23,379 nucleotides of DNA from DATLYH01 sp035575035 (GTDB lineage: Bacteria; Planctomycetota; Planctomycetia; Gemmatales; Gemmataceae), in contig DATLYH010000037.1 of assembly GCA_035575035.1 (NCBI GenBank), positions 1 to 23,379 on the forward strand, in the 5' to 3' direction. Within the stretch, counting starts at the first letter, position 1; the number at the start of each line of letters is the position of its first letter. The translations under genes were made by a program, and so were the position numbers. The notes under the pieces are model-generated. The model had not been told where the DNA came from. It searched no databases and saw nothing but the letters and a program-made list of their open reading frames with translations. Below are positions 7,153-14,110 of this stretch, piece by piece.

Positions 7153-10100
7153 GTGGAGAGCGACCTTCAACAACTGATCGAACAGGCCCGATCGGGGGAA
7201 TCGGAGGCATTTTGGGAACTGGTCTTCGCCTTGCAAGCGCCGGGCAGGACGGCCGTGGCCGACCTGGTCGCGCTGGCCCGCTCCCCAGAGGCCGTGCTGC
7301 GCCGGGCGGCCGTCCTCGGCGCCCAGGGGCGGACCGAGCCCGAGCTGATCGACGCCCTTGCCGCTCTGGCGGATGATCCGTCCGAGTCGGTCCGCGCCGC
7401 CCTGGCCGACGCCCTCAAGGACAACCCGCGCTGGCCGCTCGACCGGGTGGTGGAGCGGCTGCTTTACGACGAGGAGCGCGACGTCCGCAAGCGGGCGGTC
7501 GAGGCGGCGCGCTGGCGGCCGGCGCTGCACGGCACCCTGGTCATCCGCCTGGGTGAAGATGAATACTGGCTGGTCCGCCAGAACATCGCCTATGCCCTGG
7601 CCAGCGCCGCGTCGCGCCACGTTCTGCCTGCCCTGGTCGCCCGCCTGGCCGAGGACCCCGACGCCGACGTGCAGCGCGCCTGCGCTTCGTCCATTGAGAA
7701 ACACCTGGCCGCGCTGGGCGGCTATCCCGCCGACCTGTCCCGACCGCAGCCCACCCTTCTACAGGAAGCGCAGAGGCGCGTGGCTGGGTTCCAGGCGGGC
7801 CAGTATCCGCTGTTGGCCGCCTGGTTGGAGGAGCGCCTCAGCCGGGACGTTGACATCGAGCAACTCGCCACCTTCGGCACACTATTGACGCCGGAGGCCG
7901 AGGCGGGGCGGCTGCCGCGTGCCTACCATGTCGAGGAGGCCTGCGAGGCGATCCGGGCGGTGCTCGCCGGCGACGCCCCGCGGGCGGCGGTGCTCCTAGG
8001 CGAGCCCGGCACCGGCAAGACCGCCGTGGTCTACGAGTTGGCCCACCGGCTGCTCCGCGACCCGTCGGGGCCGTGGCATATCCTCCGCGTCGGGCCGGCC
8101 GACTTCCTCACCGGCACCGTCTACCTCGGCGAGTGGGAGACCAAGGTCCGCAACCTCGTCCAGGCCATCCGCCACCCGCGCCGGGTCATTCTCTATGTGC
8201 CTAACCTGCAGGAGCTGTCCGGCGTCGGGCCGCACTCCAAGAGCGACCTGAACGTGGCCACCATGCTGGCGCCGTACATCGAGCGCGGCGATATCACCAT
8301 TCTGGGGGAGAGCACCCCTGACGCCTTCCGCACCGGCCTGGGAGCGGTTGCGTCGCTCCGCCGCCTGTTCCACGCCGTCGAGCTGCGGCCGGCCGACGCT
8401 CCCCAGACCCGGTCCATCCTCCAAAAGGTCCGCGACGAGGCGGCCGCCGACGTGTCCGACGCAGTGCTCGACCGGCTGACGGAGCTGGCCGATTACTACC
8501 TGACCGGCACTGAACAGCCCGGCCGGGCCGTCGGCCTGCTCCGCCGCGTCCTCGGCGCCCGCACCCCAGGTGCCGGCCCGGTGACCGAGCGCGACATCCT
8601 GCAGACACTTTCCACCTCCACCGGCATCCCGGTCAACTTCCTCGACGACAGCGTGCCGCTCGACCGGGCACAGGTGCGGGCGTTCTTCGAGGCGCGGGTA
8701 ATGGGGCAGCCCGAGGCGGTCGATACCGTGGTGGACCTGGTGACGCTGGTCAAGGCAGGGTTAACCGACCCGGGCAAACCGTTCGGCGTGCTGCTGTTCA
8801 TCGGCCCGACCGGTGTCGGCAAAACCGAGTTGGCCCGCGCCCTGGCCGAACTGCTCTTCGGCGACCCCGGCCGCATGGTTCGGCTCGACATGAGCGAGTT
8901 CGCCACGCCCGACTCCTACGAGCGGCTGATCGGCTGGCCGACCAAGCCAGGCTTGCTCACCTCGGCGGTGCGGGAGCGGCCCTTTGCCGTGCTCCTGTTC
9001 GACGAGATCGAGAAGGCCAACTACAACGTTTTTGACCTCTGCCTGCAAATCTTCGATGCCGGCCGGCTGACCGACGCCCAGGGGCGGACCGCCGACTTCC
9101 GACGGACCATCATCATCCTGACCTCCAACGTCGGCTCACGCATCGCCCAGGAAGCGCCGGTCGGCTTCGGCCGTGCCGCCCCGCCTGCCCCCGACCGCGA
9201 CGCGGTGATGCGCGAGCTGGGCCGCTGGTTCCGTCCGGAGTTCCTCAACCGCATCGACCGGATCGTCCACTTCCGCGCCCTCGGCGCCGAGACTGCCGAG
9301 AAGATCGCCCGCCGCGAGGTCGCCCGGGTGTTGGAGCGGAGCGGTATCGCCCGACGGCGGTTGGTGATCGATGTCGATCCGGGAGTCTACCCGCTGCTGC
9401 TGCGCGAGGGCTACTCGCCCGCCTTCGGGGCCCGGCCGCTGAAGCGCACGGTGGAGCGGCTGGTGCTCTTGCCAGTGGCCCAGCGGATCGCGGCCGGCCA
9501 CGTGCCGTCCGGCTCGGTGCTGCGGCTAGTAGCCCGCTCCAACCGGGTGGACGTTGAGGTGGTGCCGCCCGAGCCGCCCGAGGAGGCCGAGGGCCCGGCG
9601 GCCCCAGCCCGGCCGATCCCCCTGGCCGAGCGTGCCGACCGGCTGGTGGGGCGGGCGGCCGAGCTGCGCGACCGGGCGGCGCCGCTGGCCCAGCGCCGTT
9701 CCGAGTTGCTGGCCGTTTCGGCGCAGCCGGGCTTCTGGGACAACCGCGATACGGCCCGCGCCGTGTACGAGGAGGTCTACCGCCTCGACGGGGTGCTGGC
9801 GAGCCTTGATTCGTTGGAGAAGGCGGCCCGCGACCTGGCTGAGTCGGTCCGGCAGCACCGCGGCCCCGAGCGCGACCTGGCCCGCTTTGAGGAGCGGCTC
9901 GACAGTCTGGAGAGCCAGGCCGAGCACGTCGCCTTCCTGGTGAGCTGCCGGCAAGTGAGCGACCTGGGCGACGCCCTGGTGACGTTGACCCTGGTGGCCT
10001 CTCAGGGGGCCGGACTCAACGCCGTCGGCCGGCTGGCGCGGATGTACATGGGGCTATGCCGGCGGCGCGGGCTGGAGGTCGAGGTGCTGGCCGACTGCCC

Positions 10101-10695
10101 GGGGGCCGGCCCATGCGAGGATGCGGTGGCGCTACAGGTCTCGGGCGCCGGCGCCTACGCGCTTCTGGCCGCGGAGGCCGGCCTGCACCAGGTCGGCCGT
10201 GGCCGGAGCGAGAAGGAGGGCGGCCGGCGGAAGATCGTGGACCGCGACGTGGTGCGCGTCGAGGTCTTCCGGCTCCCCGCGGGCGACGCCGGCTTCAGCC
10301 GCGATGAGGTACATGTGGAGGTCCACCCGCTCGGCGAGGCGGCCGGCCGGCTGCTGGCGAAACCGAAATATGAAGTGCACCTCCTGCACATGCCGTCAAT
10401 GATCGCGGTGCGCAGCTGGACGGACGGGCCGAAGGCGGAGGCGGCCCAGCGGCTGCGGCCGTTGCTCCGCGCCCGGGTCGAGGCAGCCCGGGCGGCGCTG
10501 GCGAATGAAGGCGGTCAGCCGCCGGTCGTGCGCCGCTACACCCTTGGCCCGGCGCCGCGCGTCCGCGATCTGCGCTCGGGCCGGACCACCGGCCGGATCG
10601 ACCACGTGTTCGAGGGGCACCTGGATGTATTCCTGGCGCCACCAGGCCCCGGCGTGAGAAGGACGAATGACGAAGCACGAATGACGAAAGAATGA
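7153..10695 (+). CDS. HEAT-repeat / double AAA+ Clp-like ATPase fused to a degenerate release-factor-2-like domain
   Basis: From GTG 7153 the protein has 1180 residues; no nearer ATG exists in frame and the Shine-Dalgarno is weak. Residues ~20-200 are HEAT-like repeats. D1 has Walker A GEPGTGKT (283-290) and pore tyrosine Y324, but its Walker B acidic pair is replaced (ILYVPN, 346-351). D2 has Walker A GPTGVGKT (551-558), Walker B D617/E618, arginine finger R700 and sensor-2 R761. The aromatic D2 pore loop is deleted (594-600), there is no ClpB middle domain, and a VGF tripeptide (670-672) sits where ClpC binds ClpP. Residues ~824-1161 follow RF2 from end to end: FWDN (861-864), RMY (963-965), GGRR (1023-1026), RRYTL (1127-1131), DLR and LDVF. 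SPF is replaced by RSE (1018-1020) and GGQ by AGR (1064-1066). The last ~11 residues are encoded by repeat DNA. A peptide-releasing activity is therefore unlikely; ribosome binding plus ATP-driven remodelling is my inference. Confidence 0.88.
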   Translation: MESDLQQLIEQARSGESEAFWELVFALQAPGRTAVADLVALARSPEAVLRRAAVLGAQGRTEPELIDALAALADDPSESVRAALADALKDNPRWPLDRVVERLLYDEERDVRKRAVEAARWRPALHGTLVIRLGEDEYWLVRQNIAYALASAASRHVLPALVARLAEDPDADVQRACASSIEKHLAALGGYPADLSRPQPTLLQEAQRRVAGFQAGQYPLLAAWLEERLSRDVDIEQLATFGTLLTPEAEAGRLPRAYHVEEACEAIRAVLAGDAPRAAVLLGEPGTGKTAVVYELAHRLLRDPSGPWHILRVGPADFLTGTVYLGEWETKVRNLVQAIRHPRRVILYVPNLQELSGVGPHSKSDLNVATMLAPYIERGDITILGESTPDAFRTGLGAVASLRRLFHAVELRPADAPQTRSILQKVRDEAAADVSDAVLDRLTELADYYLTGTEQPGRAVGLLRRVLGARTPGAGPVTERDILQTLSTSTGIPVNFLDDSVPLDRAQVRAFFEARVMGQPEAVDTVVDLVTLVKAGLTDPGKPFGVLLFIGPTGVGKTELARALAELLFGDPGRMVRLDMSEFATPDSYERLIGWPTKPGLLTSAVRERPFAVLLFDEIEKANYNVFDLCLQIFDAGRLTDAQGRTADFRRTIIILTSNVGSRIAQEAPVGFGRAAPPAPDRDAVMRELGRWFRPEFLNRIDRIVHFRALGAETAEKIARREVARVLERSGIARRRLVIDVDPGVYPLLLREGYSPAFGARPLKRTVERLVLLPVAQRIAAGHVPSGSVLRLVARSNRVDVEVVPPEPPEEAEGPAAPARPIPLAERADRLVGRAAELRDRAAPLAQRRSELLAVSAQPGFWDNRDTARAVYEEVYRLDGVLASLDSLEKAARDLAESVRQHRGPERDLARFEERLDSLESQAEHVAFLVSCRQVSDLGDALVTLTLVASQGAGLNAVGRLARMYMGLCRRRGLEVEVLADCPGAGPCEDAVALQVSGAGAYALLAAEAGLHQVGRGRSEKEGGRRKIVDRDVVRVEVFRLPAGDAGFSRDEVHVEVHPLGEAAGRLLAKPKYEVHLLHMPSMIAVRSWTDGPKAEAAQRLRPLLRARVEAARAALANEGGQPPVVRRYTLGPAPRVRDLRSGRTTGRIDHVFEGHLDVFLAPPGPGVRRTNDEARMTKE

Positions 10696-10920
10696 CGAAG
10701 GACGAAGCACGAATGACGCAACCGGATGGACGGAGTGCATATCGGCCGGGGAGGCGGTGGTTTCGCAGGGGGAACTTCCACCGGGGGAGCTCCGTCTCCC
10801 GAGAGCCCATTTCTTCGTCATTGGTCCTTGGGAGATCGGTCTCCCGCGCGCCTGTTTCTTCGTCATTCGTCCTTCGGGCTTCGTCATTCTTTCGTCATTC
10901 GTCATGAGGAATTCGTCATT
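10660..10920. repeat. Inverted array of short AATGACGAA / TTCGTCATT repeats
   Basis: The left arm has AATGACGAA at 10666-10674, 10680-10688 and 10691-10699 and a partial copy at 10712-10718. The right arm has TTCGTCATT at 10814-10822, 10859-10867, 10880-10888, 10891-10899 and 10912-10920, and TTCGTCATG at 10898-10906. The arms are reverse complements, so the transcript could fold into a long imperfect hairpin. The array covers the end of the AAA+ gene and the whole gap before the PLP-enzyme gene; the Shine-Dalgarno of that gene follows directly. The middle (10719-10793) is unrelated GC-rich sequence. There is no transposase or target duplication that I can see. Confidence 0.82.
10794..10883 (+). 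repeat. Two tandem copies of a 45-base unit inside the inverted array
   Basis: Copies at 10794-10838 and 10839-10883 both start GTCTCCCG, contain TTTCTTCGTCATT and then TCCTT, and differ at several positions. The period of exactly 45 bases is a multiple of three. The older, diverged look suggests duplication within the array, not recent amplification. Confidence 0.7.
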
Positions 10921-10938
10921 TCTCCGAGGATCACCACC

Positions 10939-12057
10939 ATGAACCCGATCTACATTGTCCATGACACGGCCGCCGTCTTCAGTCCGGCGTTGCTCTTCTA
11001 CAAGGACCTGATCCGCCGGAACATCGCCCATGCTATCGCAATCGCGGGGAGTCCGGCACGGCTGCGGCCGCATGTCAAGACCCACAAGACACGCGAGATC
11101 ACCCGCCTGGCGATGAACGCCGGCATCACCAGGCACAAGTGCGCCACGCTGGCCGAGGCCGAGATGCTGGCCGGCTGTGGTGTTCGCGACGTGCTCCTGG
11201 CCTACCACCTGGTCGGCCCCAACTGCGCCCGCATGGCCCGGCTGGCGCAGGCCTATCCCGAGTGCCGTTTCGCCGTGCTGGCCGACCATCCCGCCGCCGT
11301 CCGGGCGCTGGCCGAGGCAATGGCCGCCGCGGGACAGACCGTGGACGTGCTCATCGACATTGACACCGGCCAGCATCGCACCGGCATCGCGGCGGACGAG
11401 AAGGCGGTGGGGCTGTACGAACTGCTCGACCGGCTGCCGGGCGTCCGGCCGGGCGGCATCCATGTCTACGATGGTCATAATCACCAGGAGGCCCCCGAGG
11501 AGCGCCGCCGGGCCGCCCTGAGTGGGCTGGAGCCGGTGCTCGACATGCGCCGGGTGCTGGAGAAGAAGGGGCTGCCGGTGCCGCGGCTGGTGCTCGGCGG
11601 GACGCCGACGTTCCCGATCTACGCCCAACTCGACCTGCCGGGGCTGGAGCTGGCCCCCGGCACCTGCTTCCTGCACGACCACGGCTACGGCACCCGCTTC
11701 GCCGACCTGGCCGGTTTCACCCCGGCCGCGCTGCTGCTGACGCGCGTCATCAGCCGGCCGACGCCGCGGCGCGTCACCCTCGACCTCGGTTACAAGGCGG
11801 TGGCCAGCGACCCGCCGGCCGGCAAGCGTTGCGTGTTGCTCAATGTCCCCGACTACGAGCCGGTATTGCAGAACGAGGAGCATTTCGTGGTCGAAACGCC
11901 GGCCGCCGACCGCTTCACACCGGGGGACGAGGTCTACGCCATGCCGACGCACATCTGCCCCACCTGCGCCCTGCACCGCCAGGCTTACGTCATCGAGGGG
12001 GGCCGGGTGACAGAGCGCTGGGACATCGCAGCCCGCGACCGGGTGCTGAGCATCTGA
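10939..12057 (+). CDS. D-threonine aldolase / D-serine dehydratase-like PLP enzyme (alanine racemase fold)
   Basis: Fold-type III PLP enzymes of this family cleave D-threonine to glycine and acetaldehyde or dehydrate D-serine; substrates cannot be told apart from sequence by eye. The 372-residue protein has the family signature RPHVKTHKT, with K47 the probable Schiff-base lysine, the barrel pieces DVLIDIDTGQHRTG, GGIHVYDGHNH and LGGTPTFPIYA, and the C-terminal metal site H338-x-C340 in MPTHICPTC that binds a divalent metal in this family. The length is typical. I chose ATG 10939 because GAGG lies at 10925-10928 and the protein begins with the barrel-lid motif YIVHDTAAV; the frame is open further upstream only through the repeat array. 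The gene stands alone after the repeat block and about 100 bases ahead of the cobalamin riboswitch. Another D-amino-acid enzyme (N-acyl-D-amino-acid deacylase) lies about 4 kb away on the other strand. Confidence 0.88.
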   Translation: MNPIYIVHDTAAVFSPALLFYKDLIRRNIAHAIAIAGSPARLRPHVKTHKTREITRLAMNAGITRHKCATLAEAEMLAGCGVRDVLLAYHLVGPNCARMARLAQAYPECRFAVLADHPAAVRALAEAMAAAGQTVDVLIDIDTGQHRTGIAADEKAVGLYELLDRLPGVRPGGIHVYDGHNHQEAPEERRRAALSGLEPVLDMRRVLEKKGLPVPRLVLGGTPTFPIYAQLDLPGLELAPGTCFLHDHGYGTRFADLAGFTPAALLLTRVISRPTPRRVTLDLGYKAVASDPPAGKRCVLLNVPDYEPVLQNEEHFVVETPAADRFTPGDEVYAMPTHICPTCALHRQAYVIEGGRVTERWDIAARDRVLSI

Positions 12058-12120
12058 CGCATTTCAAGGAATGGCCGGCGTTGCTCTTCCGTTCGAGGCT
12101 GGAAAAACCAGTGATTTGGC

Positions 12121-12149
12121 TGGACATCCCCGAGGTAGACTGATACACC
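12121..12149 (+). promoter_or_regulatory. Candidate promoter for the riboswitch transcript
   Basis: TGGACA (12121-12126) is one base from the -35 consensus. At 15-17 bases spacing come GATACA (12142-12147) or TACACC (12144-12149), each a poor -10 match. Transcription would start just ahead of the aptamer, which is the expected place. Planctomycete promoters are not well defined, so this is tentative. Confidence 0.33.
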
Positions 12150-12157
12150 TTTCCTCA

Positions 12158-12343
12158 TCGTAACTCGACAGGTGCCCTCGCTGCTGTTCGGGCTGCGAGG
12201 GCGAAAAGGGAAAACGGTGCGAATCCGTTGCGGGGCCGCCGCTGTGATCGGCCAGGCCTCCGAACCTATCTGGGCCACTGCCTAAAAGCGGGAAGGCCGT
12301 TCGGAGGCCGTTACGAGCCGTAAGCCAGAAGACCTGCCTGCCG
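12158..12343 (+). ncRNA. Cobalamin (B12) riboswitch aptamer
   Basis: The conserved blocks of the cobalamin aptamer appear in the right order: ACAGGTGCC (12168-12176) with a paired CCCTCG/CGAGGG arm, GGGAA (12208-12212), GGTGCGAATCC (12216-12226), CCGCTGTGA (12239-12247), GCCACTG (12274-12280), GGGAAGGC (12290-12297) and the B12 box AAGCCAGAAGACCTGCCT (12322-12339). Such RNAs bind adenosyl- or other cobalamins and usually shut down the genes behind them when B12 is plentiful. About 130 bases separate it from the ATG of the DUF1559 gene, and the DUF71 gene follows 3 bases behind that, so both are probably under its control. Confidence 0.95.
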
Positions 12344-12384
12344 AGTCTGTGTCGGTGCTTCGGTCACAAGCATCCGCGCAGGCA
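12335..12384 (+). promoter_or_regulatory. Candidate riboswitch expression-platform stem
   Basis: TGCCTGC (12335-12341), which is the 3' end of the B12 box, is perfectly complementary to GCAGGCA (12378-12384), enclosing a smaller TGCTT/AAGCA hairpin (12356-12360 and 12368-12372). This stem would compete with the folded aptamer. No T-run follows, and GAAAGGA (12456-12462) is the ribosome-binding site before ATG 12471, so control of translation seems more likely than termination. The switch mechanism is inference. Confidence 0.4.
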
Positions 12385-12470
12385 TGGTTGCAGTCCCTCT
12401 GCACGGGCCGATGCCTCCCGGAGGACCGAAGCGGACTCCTTTGCCCGGCCCGGCAGAAAGGACCGTCACC

Positions 12471-13283
12471 ATGACTCCTCGTCCGTCTCCCCGTCTGCGC
12501 CTCTTCGGCTTCACGTTGATTGAGCTGTTAGTGGTAATCGCCATCATTGCGGTGCTGATCGCCCTGCTGCTCCCCGCGGTGCAAAAGGCCCGCGAGGCGG
12601 CCGCCCGCACCCAGTGCGCCAACAACCTCAAGCAGCTGACCCTGGCCGTGCACAACTACGAAAGCGCTTGCCGCGTGTTGCCGCCGGCCTTCACTGTACC
12701 GAACCCTTCCATCTGGCCGTACTCCACCACCTACTGGTTCGGCCTGGTGGACCCGTCCAACCAGGTTGATCCGACCCGAGGCGTTCTGACCCCCTATTAC
12801 GAGAACAACAACAAGATAATCCGCTGCCCCTCGTTGGTCCCCGAGCAGGTCAAGGGCATCTTCGCCGGCCAGACAGGAGGCTACGGCTACAACCGGGAGC
12901 TGGGTACGACCTACTGGGTGGCCCCTAACTTCACCACCCCGATTTACCGGGTGAAGAAAATGATGGACTTCCCGGCGACGTCGAACACGTTTGTCTTTTC
13001 CGACTCGGCCCTGATTGCCAGCTGGACCAATCCGCCCTCGGCCCAGGAGTCGTACTCGATCGCGGCCCCGTTCGCCACCGTCGTGGGGTCTCCTCAGCCG
13101 ACGACTCATTTCCGCCATACGGGGCCGGTGGCGAACGTTTCGTTTCTGGATGGCCACGTGGAGGCCCGCACCGAGGTACCCTTCCCCAGTCCGCCGTCAT
13201 GGAGTGCGGCAGCCAACGCCCTGCGGGCCCGGCTGGTGATCGGCTACCTGGCCGATAACAATATCCCTTACGAGGGGCGGTAG
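12471..13283 (+). CDS. DUF1559 prepilin-like protein behind a cobalamin riboswitch
   Basis: The 270-residue protein has a type IV prepilin signal: a short basic leader, cleavage at G-FTLIELLVVI, then a hydrophobic helix (to about residue 33) and the DUF1559-typical ALLLPAVQKAREAAARTQC, which continues with NNLKQL and HNYE. Near the C-terminus, HTGPVANVSFLDGHVE is a form of the H-x9-DG motif with one extra residue. Such proteins are made in dozens of copies in planctomycetes and probably form pseudopilus-like or surface structures; their functions are unknown. At 270 residues it is on the short side for the family. ATG 12471 has GAAAGGA 8 bases upstream, and the frame is open upstream only through the riboswitch leader. 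It is the first gene after the aptamer and ends 3 bases before the DUF71 gene. Confidence 0.9.
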   Translation: MTPRPSPRLRLFGFTLIELLVVIAIIAVLIALLLPAVQKAREAAARTQCANNLKQLTLAVHNYESACRVLPPAFTVPNPSIWPYSTTYWFGLVDPSNQVDPTRGVLTPYYENNNKIIRCPSLVPEQVKGIFAGQTGGYGYNRELGTTYWVAPNFTTPIYRVKKMMDFPATSNTFVFSDSALIASWTNPPSAQESYSIAAPFATVVGSPQPTTHFRHTGPVANVSFLDGHVEARTEVPFPSPPSWSAAANALRARLVIGYLADNNIPYEGR

Positions 13284-13286
13284 GCC

Positions 13287-13988
13287 GTGACCGCAAAAGC
13301 GATCGTGTCGTGGAGCGGCGGCAAGGACAGCGCCTTGGCCCTCTGGGAGGCGCGGGGCGACTTCGAGATCGTCGCCCTGCTCACGACCGTGACGGAAGGG
13401 TACGATCGGGTCAGCATGCACGGCGTGCGGACCAGCCTGCTGGAGCGGCAGGCCGAGTCGCTGGGCTACCCGGTGGCGAAGGTCGTCATTCCGTCGGCAT
13501 GCGGCAACGCCGACTACGAACACCGAATGCGGGCGGCCCTGGAGCGATACCGGCAAGCCGGCGTCTCGGCCGTGATCTGCGGCGACATCTTCCTTGAAGA
13601 GGTGCGGCGCTACCGGGAGGAGCGGCTCTTCACCGCAGGGTTGCGGGGGGTCTTTCCCCTGTGGCACCGGGACACCGCCGCGCTGGCCCGCCATTTTCTG
13701 GCGCTGGGCTTCCGGGCCGTGCTTTGCTGCGTTGATACGAACGTCCTGGCCCCGGACTTTGCCGGCCGTCTCTACGACACGACGCTGCTCGCCGGGCTGC
13801 CGCTCGGCGCCGACCCATGCGGCGAGAACGGCGAGTTCCACTCGTTCGTCTTCGACGGTCCCGGCTTCGCCCGGCCGGTTGGGTACATGGTTGGCGAGCG
13901 CACCCTGCGCGATAACCGCTTCTGTTACTGCGACCTGATTCCGGCGCCGGCAATCCCAGGGGACCGGGCCGATGAAATCGCCCTCTAG
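13287..13988 (+). CDS. DUF71/COG2102 PP-loop ATPase, probably of the B12-salvage type
   Basis: The 233-residue protein begins with the PP-loop SGGKDSALAL (S10-L19), which binds ATP in adenylating enzymes, and carries the late DUF71 motif GENGEFHSFVF (G179 on). Eukaryotic and archaeal members are the Dph6 diphthamide synthetase, but bacteria have no diphthamide, and a published comparative-genomics study of DUF71/COG2102 proposed that a bacterial subgroup acts in B12 salvage. The position behind a cobalamin riboswitch supports that here. The GENGEFH form of the motif, as opposed to the EGGEYE type I recall for Dph6, also fits. The GTG start lies 3 bases after the stop of the DUF1559 gene, with GAGGGG inside that gene's end as the ribosome-binding site, so the two are coupled. 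Automatic annotation would probably say diphthine-ammonia ligase; I think that name is misleading. The substrate is unknown. Confidence 0.88.
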   Translation: MTAKAIVSWSGGKDSALALWEARGDFEIVALLTTVTEGYDRVSMHGVRTSLLERQAESLGYPVAKVVIPSACGNADYEHRMRAALERYRQAGVSAVICGDIFLEEVRRYREERLFTAGLRGVFPLWHRDTAALARHFLALGFRAVLCCVDTNVLAPDFAGRLYDTTLLAGLPLGADPCGENGEFHSFVFDGPGFARPVGYMVGERTLRDNRFCYCDLIPAPAIPGDRADEIAL

Positions 13989-14030
13989 CGAGCAGGTGGT
14001 TATGTTGCAGGGCAGCGCGGCGCCGGCCGC

Positions 14031-14110
14031 TCGCCCGAACCGGCCGGCTCACACCGGCCGCTCGCCCGGCTCGCCCGAACCGGCCGGCTCACACCGGCCG
14101 CTCGCCCCCC
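14031..14110 (-). repeat. Dispersed GC-rich repeat, two tandem 40-base copies
   Basis: Two units (14031-14070 and 14071-14110) differ only at their last two bases. Read on the minus strand, the core is GAGCGGCCGGTGTGAGCCGG followed by CCGGTTCGGGCGA. The same core, with GGCGTGAGCC, occurs twice at 18241-18297 in the opposite orientation. It fills most of the 100-base gap between the convergent DUF71 and MFS genes and reaches into the MFS gene, whose stop codon it supplies. Confidence 0.88.

Noticed and set aside
6937..7704. Long N-terminal extension of the STN-like gene
   Set aside because: The extra residues are antisense to the AAA+ gene, and the GTG at 6936 opens a signal peptide.
9622..10641. 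A functional peptide chain release factor in the fusion protein
   Set aside because: GGQ and SPF are both replaced, so standard stop-codon-dependent release is not expected.
10660..10920. CRISPR array
   Set aside because: Words are 9 bases, irregularly spaced and in both orientations, with no spacers of constant length and no cas genes.
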